A DNA stretch of 64,000 nucleotides from Gnetum montanum (lineage: Eukaryota; Streptophyta; Gnetopsida; Gnetales; Gnetaceae). The DNA lies in contig MNCI01005810.1 of the NCBI GenBank assembly GCA_015680685.1, positions 484,772 through 548,771 on the forward strand. Reading direction: 5' to 3'. The translations under genes were made by a program, and so were the position numbers. The notes under the pieces are model-generated. The model had not been told where the DNA came from. It did not search any database and saw only the letters and a program-made list of their open reading frames with translations. Below, piece after piece: positions 36,689-48,724 of this stretch. Within the stretch, counting starts at the first letter, position 1. Each line of letters starts with the position of its first letter.

Positions 36689-37936
36689 TTGGAGAAGGAG
36701 CATCATCGGTTAGCTGTAGGGCCACCTAAACCCACTCCACAAAACGCCGTACCCATGACGCAACCCAATAGTCAATCAAGCACAGGCAATGAGGGTGAAC
36801 CATCCAAAAAACATGATACGTCTGAAATAATGGCTCCAAGCAAAAATGATGGGCCAACAAAGCATGAAATAAAACTGCTGGGGCCAATGGACCCAGTCAC
36901 CACTGGTGCAAATGACCCTAGTAGTAAAGACTTGGCAATGACTTTAACACAAGCCACACAAGCACTAAAGCAAAAGAACACTTCGCTAAGCTTGTATGAT
37001 TTGGTTCTTACATCCAAAACACATCGTGAAGCTTTGGTACACATGCTAACGTCCATCCCAGTGAGTGAGAACTTGCCCCCAAACGAACCATCCATTCATG
37101 CGGTAATGTACTCGCCCCAAAGGTCAACGTCCAAACCACTAAGCTTCCACAACGATAACATTAAAATGGATAAGATAACAGGGGAGGTGACAATAGCCCC
37201 CATGTTCATAATGATATGCATAAATCAGTTCAAGATACATAGGGTCCATGTAGACGATGGAGCTGCTACGAACGTGGTACCTTACCCCATTGTTGAACAA
37301 CTCGGGTTGACGGAGTTAATCAAACCAACTACAACTACATGTTTAAAATCATTCAACGAGTTGTGCGTGATGGTCAAAGGCATAGTAACCTTAGACTTCA
37401 TAGCGGGGGACCATTTTCCCACGTCTGTCGACTTCGTGGTGGTCGATGAAATGCCAGGATTCAACCTGATATTAGGAAGACCCTGGTTGGCCCAACTGAA
37501 AGCGGTCTCATCCCCTATACATCAAGAAATCCACCTACCTTATGAAGGCAGTGAAATCATCATACACGGGGAAGCAGCTACACCTATTGTTTCATCACAC
37601 ATGGACATGGACCAAAGCTTAGTGGTTGAACTCGAAAAGGCTAGCCGAAACGACACAAACGAACAACAACCGGTAGGCAATAATCCAAATCCACCTAAAA
37701 TAGAAACACCTGTACCTAACATTGTACATACTCCTTCCCAATTAGAAACTAACATAGAACTCGCCACATATACCGAAACATCTAAAAACACTGACGCAGA
37801 AGCCATTCCATCAGACGTCCCTTGGGCTGAATTACCATTCAACATAATCAACAAAGGGGACGCTGAATATAGAATCATACCCGTTGACACATCGCCTAAC
37901 ATTAAAAAGAAAAAGATCAAAAAATTCCTAAAATAA
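36689..37936 (+). CDS. pro: E2 aspartic protease region (open frame, 415 codons)
   Basis: The longest intact frame of the gag-pro part. Residues 1-100 are linker. LSLYDLVLTSKTHREALVHM (about residue 100) is the conserved element also in E1 and E3. The active site VHVDDGAATNVVP is at about residue 190, with Asp-Asp-Gly instead of Asp-Ser/Thr-Gly. FNLILGRPWLAQL is at about 263 and HLPYEGSEIIIHG follows. An acidic C-terminal part ends LPFNIINKGDAEYR and a Lys-rich tail. A TAA at 37934-37936 closes the frame, so RT cannot be made by simple read-through. The start ATG is the first in the open frame and probably not the true N-terminus. It cleaves Gag and Pol. Confidence 0.85.
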   Translation: MEKEHHRLAVGPPKPTPQNAVPMTQPNSQSSTGNEGEPSKKHDTSEIMAPSKNDGPTKHEIKLLGPMDPVTTGANDPSSKDLAMTLTQATQALKQKNTSLSLYDLVLTSKTHREALVHMLTSIPVSENLPPNEPSIHAVMYSPQRSTSKPLSFHNDNIKMDKITGEVTIAPMFIMICINQFKIHRVHVDDGAATNVVPYPIVEQLGLTELIKPTTTTCLKSFNELCVMVKGIVTLDFIAGDHFPTSVDFVVVDEMPGFNLILGRPWLAQLKAVSSPIHQEIHLPYEGSEIIIHGEAATPIVSSHMDMDQSLVVELEKASRNDTNEQQPVGNNPNPPKIETPVPNIVHTPSQLETNIELATYTETSKNTDAEAIPSDVPWAELPFNIINKGDAEYRIIPVDTSPNIKKKKIKKFLK

Positions 37937-37939
37937 TAC

Positions 37940-38185
37940 CATCTTACCATATCTGAAACGACGTTAAACTACAACTCGTCCGAAATGACGTTAAACTACA
38001 ACTCGTCCGAAATGACATTAAACTACAACTCATCTGAAATGACGTTAAACTATCATGTCCGCAATGACATAAAACTAGCCATGATTAGAAATGGTCTGCC
38101 AACCGAGAAACCCACCTACGTTATCTGAAATGTTACTTGTTTACAACTGTGGCCCGTAATGGTCTTAAACTAGGTCACACACTTG
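37940..38185 (+). repeat. E2 minisatellite array after protease
   Basis: Units of about 28-30 bp such as GTCCGAAATGACGTTAAACT at 37975-38055, then diverged copies to 38170. Same core as the arrays at 43390-43690 and 47285-47665. Confidence 0.85.
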
Positions 38186-38476
38186 TACTTTGTTTTCCTC
38201 TTTCGTTTATCATTACGATTTATAATTACATCCGCACGTTACACTTAAAAAACAAAATAAAAAAATAATAATAAACCAAAATATTTTACATTGTCGTGTT
38301 GTGTGTGCAATCAAGCTCAAAATCAACAAAAAATTTTTTTTTTACATGCAATGCTGTACAATTATAAGTGTCAACTATTTCTGTCCATCTTAAAGTTTTC
38401 AATTTACAATTCCCGTATCAATTTGTGTCGGCATAGTTCCAAAGGCAAAACTAAAAGAAAAACTAAAAAAAAAAAA

Positions 38477-41400
38477 CTAAGCATCTGGGATGGGAGGATC
38501 ATCCCCTTTAGATCCACCAGTGTCAAGGGCCCCTGCTCCACTGGGGCTAGCCTCTTGGGCATCGTCACCGCCTTCATCCTGAAAATACAAAAGGAGACAA
38601 CCAACATAAGAATAAGAGAGCACCAAAATTTCAAACATTATTTAGCAAATCAATTTCATAATGACAAAATGCTTACCATAGGAGATCCCCCTAGGCCAAA
38701 TTCCAGCTGACGAAGGATTTCCTCTTCCGAGACACTAGTCCAATCTAACTCATCAAGGCCTAGGTCAACGTCTGCCAAGGCCTTTCCCTTGTCAACAGCT
38801 GACCAAGTAGGGCGTTTTAGAGGAAATTTACCCATAGACACTTCCCCAGAGGCATTCATAATCACCCTAGTGGGTGACTCCATATCAACAGTTGTGTTTT
38901 GGGTAAAAGTATCGAAGGTAGAGTGTAAACCCAAACCCTCCACAAACATTTCTAGTTGCCGCTTTTCAATAGACACTTCTTCTAATGACTTCTTGTAGTG
39001 ATGTTTGTGATTCTTCTCATCCTGACCCCACTTGTGAACCTTGGAAGTGAAGGCTTTCCAATCTTAACATTTGAGGTTCAGGAGATCAATTTGGGCTTTA
39101 CACTCTGCCATTCTCCAAGTCAGTGATGCATGATGATTTAGTAGATTCCAATATCTTGTATACGTAACCTCAGACGTTCGCCAAGAGCGATCACCACTTA
39201 GTTTGGTAGTGGCAAAATCGTATCAAGCCTTAAGATCTTCACATTCAACCGACAATTCGGATACTTCATTTTCTTTTGCCTGGATGTGCAGCCACAACTG
39301 TTCGACGGAATGTCTACAAGTCCATAGTGACTTGGCGTTGTGTACTAGACCTTCCGCCACCTCATCATAAACAGGCCTTGGAACCTACTCCACCTCTGGG
39401 GATAGTGAGGGTAAACTTTCTATGCTGATTGTCTCAGAGGGATCCCACCTCAACTTGGCACCTAAAATGGAAAAGATCAAACATTAAGACAACAGAAATA
39501 GGGTGTGACACTCTAAAATGGTAAACCATTTAAAAACATTATACCTATTTCGGGGTAGACCTCCTAAATTCGTTCAACAACTTCTTCTGTGATCCCAGCC
39601 ACAAAATCCATCTTACTTGACATTTTCATCCAAGTAAATGGCTCACGGGTGCGGGATGAACTAACCTCCGCGGTCCTCTCAGGGGGAACCATCTTCATGG
39701 GTACGTCTAAGCGCACCGTCCTGGTCTCACTGCCTTCGTCTGGAAGAAATGAAAACATGAAAATAAAAGACCATATAAATGACAACTAATGAAGGAATAT
39801 AAAATAAAATAAAATAAAACATACCGTGCTCCTTGTCACCTTCTGGTGGATCCCCTAAGTCCAGATTCCCCTTGAGAAAGCTGCTGAACATTTGGTCGAC
39901 ATTACCCTGATCATCCAACGGTTTAGTTTTTGTGGTGTTTTCCTTTAACTCCTCCGTTCCTCCTCCCTGATCCTTCTTCACATTTTCCTCTTCATTATTC
40001 TGCTCCATGTTGGTCTCCTACTCCTTAGTAATGGTTTCTAATGCCTGCTTCCTCACTTCTCAAATCAAGCCAAAGACATCAGTGACATGTAAGCGATTGA
40101 AAAGAAAAAATTATGAACAAAACGAAAACAATAAAACAATAAGCTAGCAAAGTCTACTTACTAGGCATCTTGAATCGTATGCACTTCACTCATGGCTCCC
40201 TCACATTAGAACCTTCCTTAGCCGCGTGTTCGTGTCTCTTCAGCTTCGATCTGGCCTAGCCAATGGTTTCTTTGATAACCTGCTCAGCTCTTCTTGCTGT
40301 GAGGGGCACATCATCTAGCTCTAATCCCAAACTATCCCGAGTATGAATTGAGGTACTCGATGATCCCTCGATCATAATAGGCATGGACTCATCAATGCCC
40401 TCAGGCGCATCCTCGGACTTGACTATTTCGAACAATTGGTTGATCCACGGGTGGGATAGTTGACCCTGATCCCGTAGAACAAACTTGTTATCCGCGTGGA
40501 CTATCAGAAATTCAATGAAGCGACGAAGGTAACTGGCGAAGAAGGCAAAGGTGAAGTGGGATTGCGCCTCGACATTCGAGTCCAATCGCACTATCTCCTT
40601 GTGCATGCCTGACAACAAAAATTCAGCCTAGTTATAGCACATGCCAGTTTCTAGGATAGTTCGCATGATGCGTACGGCCTCAAACCCAAGACTCCGTACC
40701 TGGGAAAGGGTTTTGGGAAATACCCGTGCCCTAAACAAGGGATACAGTTCATTTACCTCCGTAACCTTTGCTTTCCCCTGCATCGAGAATCCCTTAGTAC
40801 CCTTGGCCAGGCCCAACCTGTCCTCCAATTCATGCACCGTTTGGAGCTCTTTATGAGCCCTGTCTAAAACTACACTTATGCCATCTGCCGGTACCCCAAA
40901 TAAGTTTGAAAAGAATTCTGGCGACAGATGGAAAACTACCTTAACACCCTTAATTCGGGTGCTGTAGTAGAAGACAGACTCATTAAAGGAATCCACGATT
41001 CCGATCATTTCTCCTATAGATACATCAGGACTCAAGGTCGTGAAGAGCTCCATAAGGCCGGCATTTTCTAAGCAACGAACAATAGAAGGTGGAGCATGGT
41101 TGCGTAACCATTTTTGAGCCTTAGTCACCTCCCCAAACTTCATTGACAGGGTTGTCTCAGTTCACCCGGTTGTGATAGGATCCTCGCCAGGAGGTGCATC
41201 AACTGCAAATGCAATTTAAGATTGTCGTATCACTATAAATCTCGGCAGTTAAACAAACATGTCAGCACATCTAGAAAATGTTCTCATTTACCATTAGTCG
41301 TTGACTTGGATGTGCTGCCGGAGTCATGAGGGAAGACCGTTCCATTGTCTGACCAGTCTTCATGTAGACACCCATGAGCTTTGCACATCACGAATGCTCT

Positions 41401-43090
41401 AGAGAACTGTCTGTGAAAATCAACGATCGTGCCTTTCGTTTGACCCAATACAATTCCACGAAGGATGGGACCCACCATAAAAGCCTCTAGAGTAGTGCGA
41501 GCAAGAGCAAGTCCTTCATCCTCAACCCACATCCCGTCTGGGTTAACTTTAGGTCTACAAACGAACGGAGGTCAGAATAGAAGCAAATGCCAAATGACGA
41601 AGAAAAATAATAAATTCAAATGGTCCTACCTATCCACCTAGTACACGGTGCCAGGGGGATTCTAGAACAATGTGTGCGCACGTGCAGCTATGAATAATGT
41701 GTTGTTGAGGTAGTTCGACCCTCAGGGAAACTGTGCCCACACGCGTGCTAACGGGCATGTAGACTTGGGCCCGCAGGTAGAACCATCCTCATTAACAAAC
41801 GGCCCCTCGTCAATGTCTTCTATGAAGACCATGACACCCTTCATAGCTCCTCGTAGCATTGCGTCAAGCACACTTCACGCCACTAGTTTACTTAGCTGCG
41901 ACCAGATCGCCACGTCAAAGTTGTTGAGCATGAAAGCCAAGAATTCATATGCACCTTCTCTGAACCAGACCCCATTGTTATCCACAGTTAGATCTGGGGT
42001 AGACTCATCAGCCTCAACGGGGCCAAACCATGTTAACACCCCAACGAGCTCAACAATGAGGAGAAAACACTTGCTATCCCTGCAAGCAATCAGGATGCCA
42101 CAATAAATCAAACGTGCATCAAAACAACGCAAAAAACAAAAGTTTACATCATAAACTGACACTTAGAAAAATTTCCAAACCATTTACGCTCGGCGTATAC
42201 ATTGCTAAACCTAGCGTATATGCTGTCAAAATTTGTTTACGCCTGGTGTATACGCTGCCTGACCCAGCGTATACGCTGATAACCAACTGTTTACGCTATC
42301 GCCCCAACCTCTTATGCTCAGCGTATACACTGAAAAAACCCTCAGCATATACGCCACAGAAGTGGCCAGCGTAAATAGTCTACGCTAGACACTGAACAAA
42401 CAGTTTAAGCCGGAAACATGAAAAACAAGTCTACGCTATAAAAGGACAACTGTGTACGCTCAGCATATATGCTGTAGAAACCCTCAGCGTATATGTCGTC
42501 ATAGCGTAGATCTTCTACGCTGATAAAACAGAAAGCTTACGCTAACAAAACAGAACTTTGTGCATAGAAAACTTATTACGTCATATAGCCTTTAGCGTAT
42601 ACGCTGATACAATCATCTACGCTTCGTGCAAGAAAAAGTGATTATGCTGTGCACTGAAAATAGATTACGCTATGACAATCTACGCTAACTTGACTTTACA
42701 CTGTGAATTTACGCTCGACGTATACGCCAACGTCTCTACGCTAGACTTTACGCTCGGCGTATACGCCGAAACCCTCTACGAGACTGTCTATGCTAAGAAA
42801 CATACACCAGCAAAAATAACTAACAGTGGTCGGATCAGAGCCTACCTATGTGATGATCCAGGCCATGACGGAATCCTTGGTCTGGGCAAGCACTGCAACA
42901 TGGCTTCACTCTCCTCTGCGAAGGTCAAGTCAGGTCCCTTCCTCCCCTACCCTTCCACTTCCTTGCCTATGCCCATCGCAGCATCCTCTACGCTAAGATC
43001 GACAGTTTACACTGGCATCTGAGTCCTTACGCCGATGCTCGAACTTCTATGCTCTGTGTCTACGCTAAGGATTGGCTGTTAGCATCTACG
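38477..43090 (-). pseudogene. E2 antisense gene between protease and RT
   Basis: Right to left, with GT-AG borders: exon 1 uncertain (candidate ATG near 42980); exon 2, 42079-41630; exon 3, 41554-41292; exon 4, 41202-40162 (donor GTAAGT); exon 5, 40058-39825 (GTATGT); exon 6, 39739-39545; exon 7, 39461-38677 (coiled coil, starts LRWDPSETISIESLPSL); exon 8, 38578-38477, acidic, ending KGDDPPIPDA and a stop. Total about 3.1 kb. Exon 2 shows WFREGAYEFLAFMLNNF, VAIWS and NYLNNTLFIAARAHTLF...NPPGTV, the HAD/FCP1-like pattern with Asp-Asp replaced by Ala-Ala; motif I reads LLIVELVGVL (Asp to Glu). Exon 4 is open for 171 codons (41143-40628) and then 120 codons, with one stop between. It contains DSFNESVFYYSTRIKGVKVV and FSNLFGVPADG, a plant transposon-associated pattern. 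Function unknown. Confidence 0.72.
42180..42790. repeat. Palindromic-word cluster in the first intron of the E2 antisense gene
   Basis: About ten copies of AGCGTATACGCT or close variants (for example 42217, 42246, 42265, 42318, 42594, 42717, 42757), the same word as in E2 U3 (32290-32640). It is absent from the same intron of E3 and E4, which instead have TACGCTA/TAGCATA words. Confidence 0.75.
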
Positions 43091-43240
43091 ACGGGGTTAG
43101 TTGAGTGGCGTCTACGCTAAGTGTTTGTTTATACTAGTGCTTACGCTTACGTCGGGGTTTTTCAGTTTACACTCACATTGAGAAGTTTACGCTCAGGTTT
43201 ACGCTTAGAGAATCCTATGTGGCAAATGACACCCCCCCTT

Positions 43241-43250
43241 TTTTATAGTG
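43241..43250 (-). promoter_or_regulatory. TATA box candidate of the E2 antisense gene
   Basis: Reverse strand CACTATAAAAAAGGGGG. The position upstream of the antisense gene matches the conserved boxes in E3 and E4, though the flanks differ. Confidence 0.45.
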
Positions 43251-43389
43251 CTCCGCTGTCGCTGACACCGCCGCTTACGCCACCACCTCCCAGTTTGCTA
43301 ATTTTTGCCTTTTTACTTATTTTTCGCTAAAAATTTGCTCAAAAAATGAAAAAAAAATATATTTAAAATAAAATAGAAAGTACTACATT

Positions 43390-43692
43390 CTGGTTCCGCT
43401 GTAAACCCCATTCCGGGTGTTTACACCGAACATTCTAGTGTAAACTGCCACATTTGGCCCGGTATGGCCCTAAACTGCCATGACGGCCTGGTACAGCCTT
43501 AAACTGCCACATACGAACCCATTACGGCCTGGCAAGGCCTTAAACTACCACCTACAGATTACATATGGCCCGATATGACCCTAAACTACCATGACGGCCC
43601 GGTAAGGTGTTAAAACTACCACTCACGGCTCGGTACGACCTTAAACTGCTGTCATGGCCCAGTATGGCCTTAAACTGTCATGCATCCCACTG
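43390..43692 (+). repeat. E2 minisatellite array before RT
   Basis: Units such as GGCCCGGTATGGCCCTAAAC and GACGGCCCGGTAAGGTGTTA, about 30-40 bp each, eight or so copies. They end just before the RT start region. Confidence 0.85.
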
Positions 43693-43694
43693 TG

Positions 43695-45375
43695 ATGATA
43701 ATCCACCATCATGCATGTACACATAATCTAAAATTACCAAAGAGTATAAGAACGATACCCATTAGCTCATTCAGCTCTCTGTTTATTGGCAAGAGCAAGC
43801 CTGATGGATTGCCAGCACTTAACCAAACCATTAATTATCGATGGACCATACGGAAAAATTGCAAGGGACATCAACATAAACCTCATCCACTTAAGTTCAT
43901 CAACAGACGACGCAGTCATAGCCTTAACATAGCAAACAATAGACAACTACAAAAGTATGAAAAAATCCCTCGACATAGAAGCTGAAAATATCACTGAAGA
44001 CCCATTGAACGAAACCCCCATCACCATGCCCGATGGGGAAATTAAAATACTAAAATTAAGCACATTACTAAAACTACACCTAGCCAAAAACATTGAAGAC
44101 GTGCTTAGGGAAAATATGAAAGCATTCGGTTGGTCTTATACAGACATGCCTGGACTAGATCCCCGAATTGTCCAGCACAACATTATCCTTGATCCAAAAT
44201 TGAGATTGGTAAAACAAAAGGCACGAAAGGTTAAACCCGAAGTGGCATTGGCAGTTCTTAATGAGATCACCAAACTTTATCAGGCTGGTTTCATTCGAGC
44301 TGTTGATTACACCGAGTGGGTATCCAACATGGTCATTGTCCCAAAGAAGAATAGAAGCATTTGTTTATGTATCGACTTCCGGGATCTCAACGTTGCAACC
44401 ATAAAAGATGATTTTCCCCTACCCAGCATCGATCAACTTGTTGACTCGACCACTAGGCATGCACTATTATCTTTTATGGACGGCTTCTTGGGATACAATC
44501 AAATACACATCAACCTAGAGCATCAGCTTTGAAAAACCTTTATGAAACCATGGGGAAGCTTTTGTTACACAATGATGTCCTTTGGTCTCAAAAACACTGG
44601 GGCCACGTATCAAAGAGCGATGACATTCATCTTTAGTGATTACATGTTACACTCGCTCAACGACTATGTAGACGACATTGTGGTTAAGTCAAAAACATTA
44701 GAACAACATGTACAAGACCTTGACCTAGTGTTAAAACGTTGTTTAAAGTATGAATTGAGACTCAACCCAAAAAAATGTGTCTTCGGCATCAAGACAAGCA
44801 AAATGCTTGGATTTATAGCCTCAGAAGCAGGGATACGAGTAGACCCTGATAAGGTTAAGGCCATAACAAACCTAAAACCACCAGGCAACCTTACCAAACT
44901 TCAAGGTCTACAAGGTAGATTACAGTTTATCAGGCACTTCATAGAAAAATTGACAGACAAACTAAAACCTATGAACCACCTGTTATGCAAGAACGTCCAT
45001 TTTGAATGGAATCTACAGTGTCAAAAAGCATTCGATAACATTAAAACAACACTTGCCCAATTACCCACGGTTTATCCACCTCAAAACGATAAACTATTTT
45101 ACATCTACCTCGCTACTTCGGATTCATCAATCGCATTTATTGTTTGCCAGAAACAAGATGATGGAACTGAAGTCCCTGTATATTACTTAAGCCATGCATT
45201 AGTTGTCCACGAGAAAAAGTATAACGACGTGGAGAAGTCCTATTTAGCTTTGGTCTTTTCTTTGAGAAAATGGCAACATTACCTCTTCTGTAACCAAGAT
45301 AATATAATTTGCAAAGAAAATGTGCTCAAGGCCATCATAGGAAACATTTATGAAACGAGTCGGATAGCCCGCTAG
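43695..45375 (+). pseudogene. pol: E2 reverse transcriptase and RNase H
   Basis: The probable start is ATG 43695 (MIIHHHA), matching M-x-[IT]-H-H in E3 and E4. A frame change lies near 43950. RT from 43957: QAGFIRAVDYTEWVSNMVIV, IDFRDLNVATIKDDFPLPSI, LSFMDGFLGYNQIHI, a TGA at 44530-44532, then TMMSFGLKNTGATYQRAMTF and the catalytic YVDD (44665-44676). The thumb is followed by the first RNase H (TVYPPQNDKLFYIYLATSD, YYLSHALVVHEKKYNDVEKS, LRKWQHYLF; about 45060-45300). A TAG at 45373-45375 separates it from the next frame. Confidence 0.92.
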
Positions 45376-47279
45376 AAAGCCATGATAGCTGAATTTGACC
45401 TGCACTACATAGCGCAATCATCAGTTAAAGGTCAAGCCATAGCAACTCAAATGGCCACGTCACCAACGCACGATCAAGTGATAATAGAACCAGAATTCTC
45501 GGATGAGAATATAAGCGAAATAGACATAGTGCCCAACGACTACGATGCCATTCTAAACTTTGATGGAGCATCCACCTCTCGAGGGGGGAGTGCAGCTGCT
45601 ATCATCACCTATCCCTCTGGGGAAATCCGACCCTTTGCTTATCATTTTAACTTTCATTGTACAAACAACATAGTAGAGTACAAAGGTCTCCTTAGAGGTC
45701 TCGCAGCAGCATTGGCTTTAGACATCACACGGGTCGTGGTCAGAGGAGACTCGCAATTGGTCATAAACCAGGTCACAGACGTCTATCCATGTAAAGCCCA
45801 ACATTTACAACCATACTGTGACCTGGCAAAACACCTAATGAGGCGATTCGAAAACATCGATGTGCAACACATCTCTAGAAATGACAATACCATCGTAGAT
45901 GCACTAGCCACCTTGGCATTAAACGTATTGCCTGACATGTTCCACACGTTGCCAAGCTCCATAACCAGTTGTGCCGAACCAATAACTGATACTCTTGACA
46001 TGCTACCGGTCGCATCTATTAGTACAACACGCGCAATAGAATGGTATGATGACATAAAAGAATACCTTCTATGTGGCGAAACACCACGACATCTAACAAA
46101 TGCACAAAAGGATGCAGTACGAAAATGTTCTAAGCAGTATACCCTAGTAGGGGACATATTATGTCGTAGATCTTACGAAGGCATACTGTTAACATGCGTT
46201 GGTAGTACCGATGCCCGAACCATTGTCGAACAAGTACACGATGGACTATGCGGAGGACACATAGCACTAAAAGCCATGGCAACAAAGATCAGACGCTTAG
46301 GCTACTATTGGCCACACATGGAATACGACTATCTGTCCAAGGTCAAAACATGTAGTACTTGTCAAAAACATAGCAATCTAATACATGTCCCACCAAATGA
46401 GTTGCATACAGCACAAATCACATGGCCCTTTCAAAAGTGGGGATTGGACCTTATTGGCCTGATAACACCCTCATCTTCTGCAGGGTATAGTTTCATCATA
46501 ACCACAATCGAATATTTCATGAAGTGGGTAGAAGATTCTCTGCTTCTAAAAACTACATCTAAACATGTATGCAATTTCATTCTCAAAAACATTGTAACCT
46601 GCTTTGGCATTCCCATGACAATCATCACTAACAACGGGCCACAATTTAGTAGTGCCGAGACCAAAACCTTTTGTGAAAGTCTAGGGATCAAACACTCGTT
46701 TTCATCCCCTTACTATCCTCAGAGCAATGGGCAAGCAGAGGTGACAAACAAAACGATTATTACAATACCAAAAAAATGCTTACCCAAAGCAAGCAAAGAT
46801 GGCACGAACGATTGATATATGCATTGTGGGCATACCGTACTACACATCAAACTTCAACAGGTAAAACACCATATAGTCTTGTTTACAGTTTAGAAGCTGT
46901 TTTACCTTTGGAATTACAGGTATCATCTTTAAGGATCACACTTTTTGGACTCCTCGGCGATCGGTAGAACAATGATCTGTGCATCATTGACCTGGACTCA
47001 GTGGAGGAAGAGCACATACGCACACTCGATCAGATCGAATGGTATCAAAAACAATAAAGGCAACGACATTGGCACGACATCCATAAGCACCCCATGAAAG
47101 AAGGTGACCTTGTACTTAAGGCAGTTAGAGAATACTCAGACAAATTCTCAGCCAACTGGGAAGGGCCTTACTTGGTCATTAAAGCATTTGACAATGGAGC
47201 ATTTAAGTTAGCTGATATGGAAGGGAATGAGCTTGCCAATCCAACTAATCACTTGTTCCTAAAACCATTCTACATTTGA
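45376..47279 (+). pseudogene. int: E2 second RNase H and integrase
   Basis: The archaeal-type RNase H (about 45540-45930) keeps its acidic residues: NFDGASTSRGG, NIVEYKGLLRG, VRGDSQLVINQ and TIVDALATL. The integrase zinc domain has GLCGGHIALKAM and KTCSTCQKH. The core has WGLDLIG (first Asp), TNNGPQF (46627-46638; the second Asp is Asn, GAC to AAC) and QSNGQAEV (Glu). A frameshift near 46776-46815 splits the core from the C-terminal part (LIYALWAYRTTHQTSTGKTP and, at 47094-47279, KFSANWEGPYLVIKAFDNGA). The N changes a catalytic residue, so this integrase should be inactive. Confidence 0.92.
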
Positions 47280-47284
47280 GTACA

Positions 47285-47665
47285 AGCTTAGGTACGTGCG
47301 AGTCCTGGAGTCACGACTATAAACTGATACCACAGAATAGTCTTGGATCACGACTATAAACTGATACCGCAGAACAGTCCTAGATCATGACTTAAAACTG
47401 ATACCACAACTCATCCTGGAATCATGACAACAAACTGATACTGCACAGTGTCCGCAATGATGATAAACTAGCACCCGTCCGGCACGACAGTAAACTGCCA
47501 CGGTCGCACTCACGAGAGTCCGCTAAGACTATAAACTAGTTTGCCTGTTCATAGTCCGTTAAGACTAAAAACTGGCAACGTAACGTCCACCATGACACTA
47601 AATTAGCAATGTCCAATGGGTCATGACATAAAACTAACCCATGATTGTCTTCCAAGACTATAAAC
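47285..47665 (+). repeat. E2 minisatellite array after integrase
   Basis: Ten or more units of about 30-35 bp, e.g. GATCACGACTATAAACTGAT, GTCCGCAATGATGATAAACT and AAGACTATAAACCAGCAAGT. Core: a block like CNNNATGAC followed by TAAACT. Not coding. Confidence 0.88.
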
Positions 47666-48709
47666 CAGCAAGTTCATCTCTGGTTCCTGAATTCGCTGCC
47701 ACATTCAAACTTCATCAGGATCACTACATCACTCGCCATCAGACAATCCCACCAACATTGTTGCCACTCATATACAGTGTCTGAAATCACCTCCAATGAC
47801 TTTGTTCCATCTGTACAAGCTCGCTTATTCACTCATTGTTTTCTTATTTTCTTCGAGTTATGTTTGCAAGATGACACCTAGAGGTTTTCGCACAAGAATG
47901 CATTTCATCATAAGCAGCAAGATGGGATAAGGTTCACAGCACACATGGCAAGACTAAATCAAACCATTCGCTAGTACATCCCCATCTCCCGATACACTCT
48001 CTATCTATTCACTGACATAGTTTACTCAGTCACACCTTTGATACACCCAGTACATCCAAAACTTTGAGCACATTGTTGCATACTGTAACACCTTGAAGTA
48101 GTTGCAACACAAAACATAGCATTTGCGCATGAGTACATAATCAAAGCAAAGTTTCTTCCCAAGAAAAAAGGAGAACACTTGGAACTTCCACACAAGCCCC
48201 AGGTAGGAAGGCAATTGTCTTAAAACCAAGTACTCATGTCAAAAACAATCAAGAAACATCCAGTTGCATAGCTTTGGCTGTCCGCCAACAAGCTCCCCCT
48301 AAAAACTAAACAAGGGCCCTATTCCTCCAAAGAATGTAACACATCCTCCTGTGGCTTTGGTCTTTCCAGCAAGTTCTCTTGAGCATTACCCAAGAGTCTT
48401 GTTCCGCCAAAGGACGCACATCACATGTCTGGATTCCAAGTCTACTAAATAATGGCTATTGACAAGGATCAGCATGACACACACCAGAGCATCCACTTTT
48501 CACCAAGCACAATCCCTTGGGCAGTTACTAGTCCCCACAATCCCCATTCTCCTACCAGCTACAAAATTCCACTTTTCCAATCCCATGTACTACTGAACAC
48601 GGTGCGATGACATCTAGTCAAGTGGCAACGGACAAGGTCTCTATTAAGTTGATTGTGGTGTTTTGCACTTATTTGTCGATGCTTCTCGGGTCGATTCCTC
48701 CAAATGTCA
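47666..48709 (+). other. E2 3' internal region
   Basis: No gene supported. Several short open stretches exist on both strands but none matches the E3/E4 ORF region. The last 130 bases align with the polypurine-adjacent part of E3 and E4. Confidence 0.5.
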
Positions 48710-48710
48710 A

Positions 48711-48724
48711 CAAAGAGGGACCAA
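48711..48724 (+). promoter_or_regulatory. Polypurine tract of E2
   Basis: CAAAGAGGGACCAA directly before the 3' LTR start TGAAACACC. Confidence 0.8.

Noticed and set aside
37540-37950. 136-codon - strand frame opposite the E2 protease
   Set aside because: A mirror of the conserved protease frame; no counterpart in E1 or E3.
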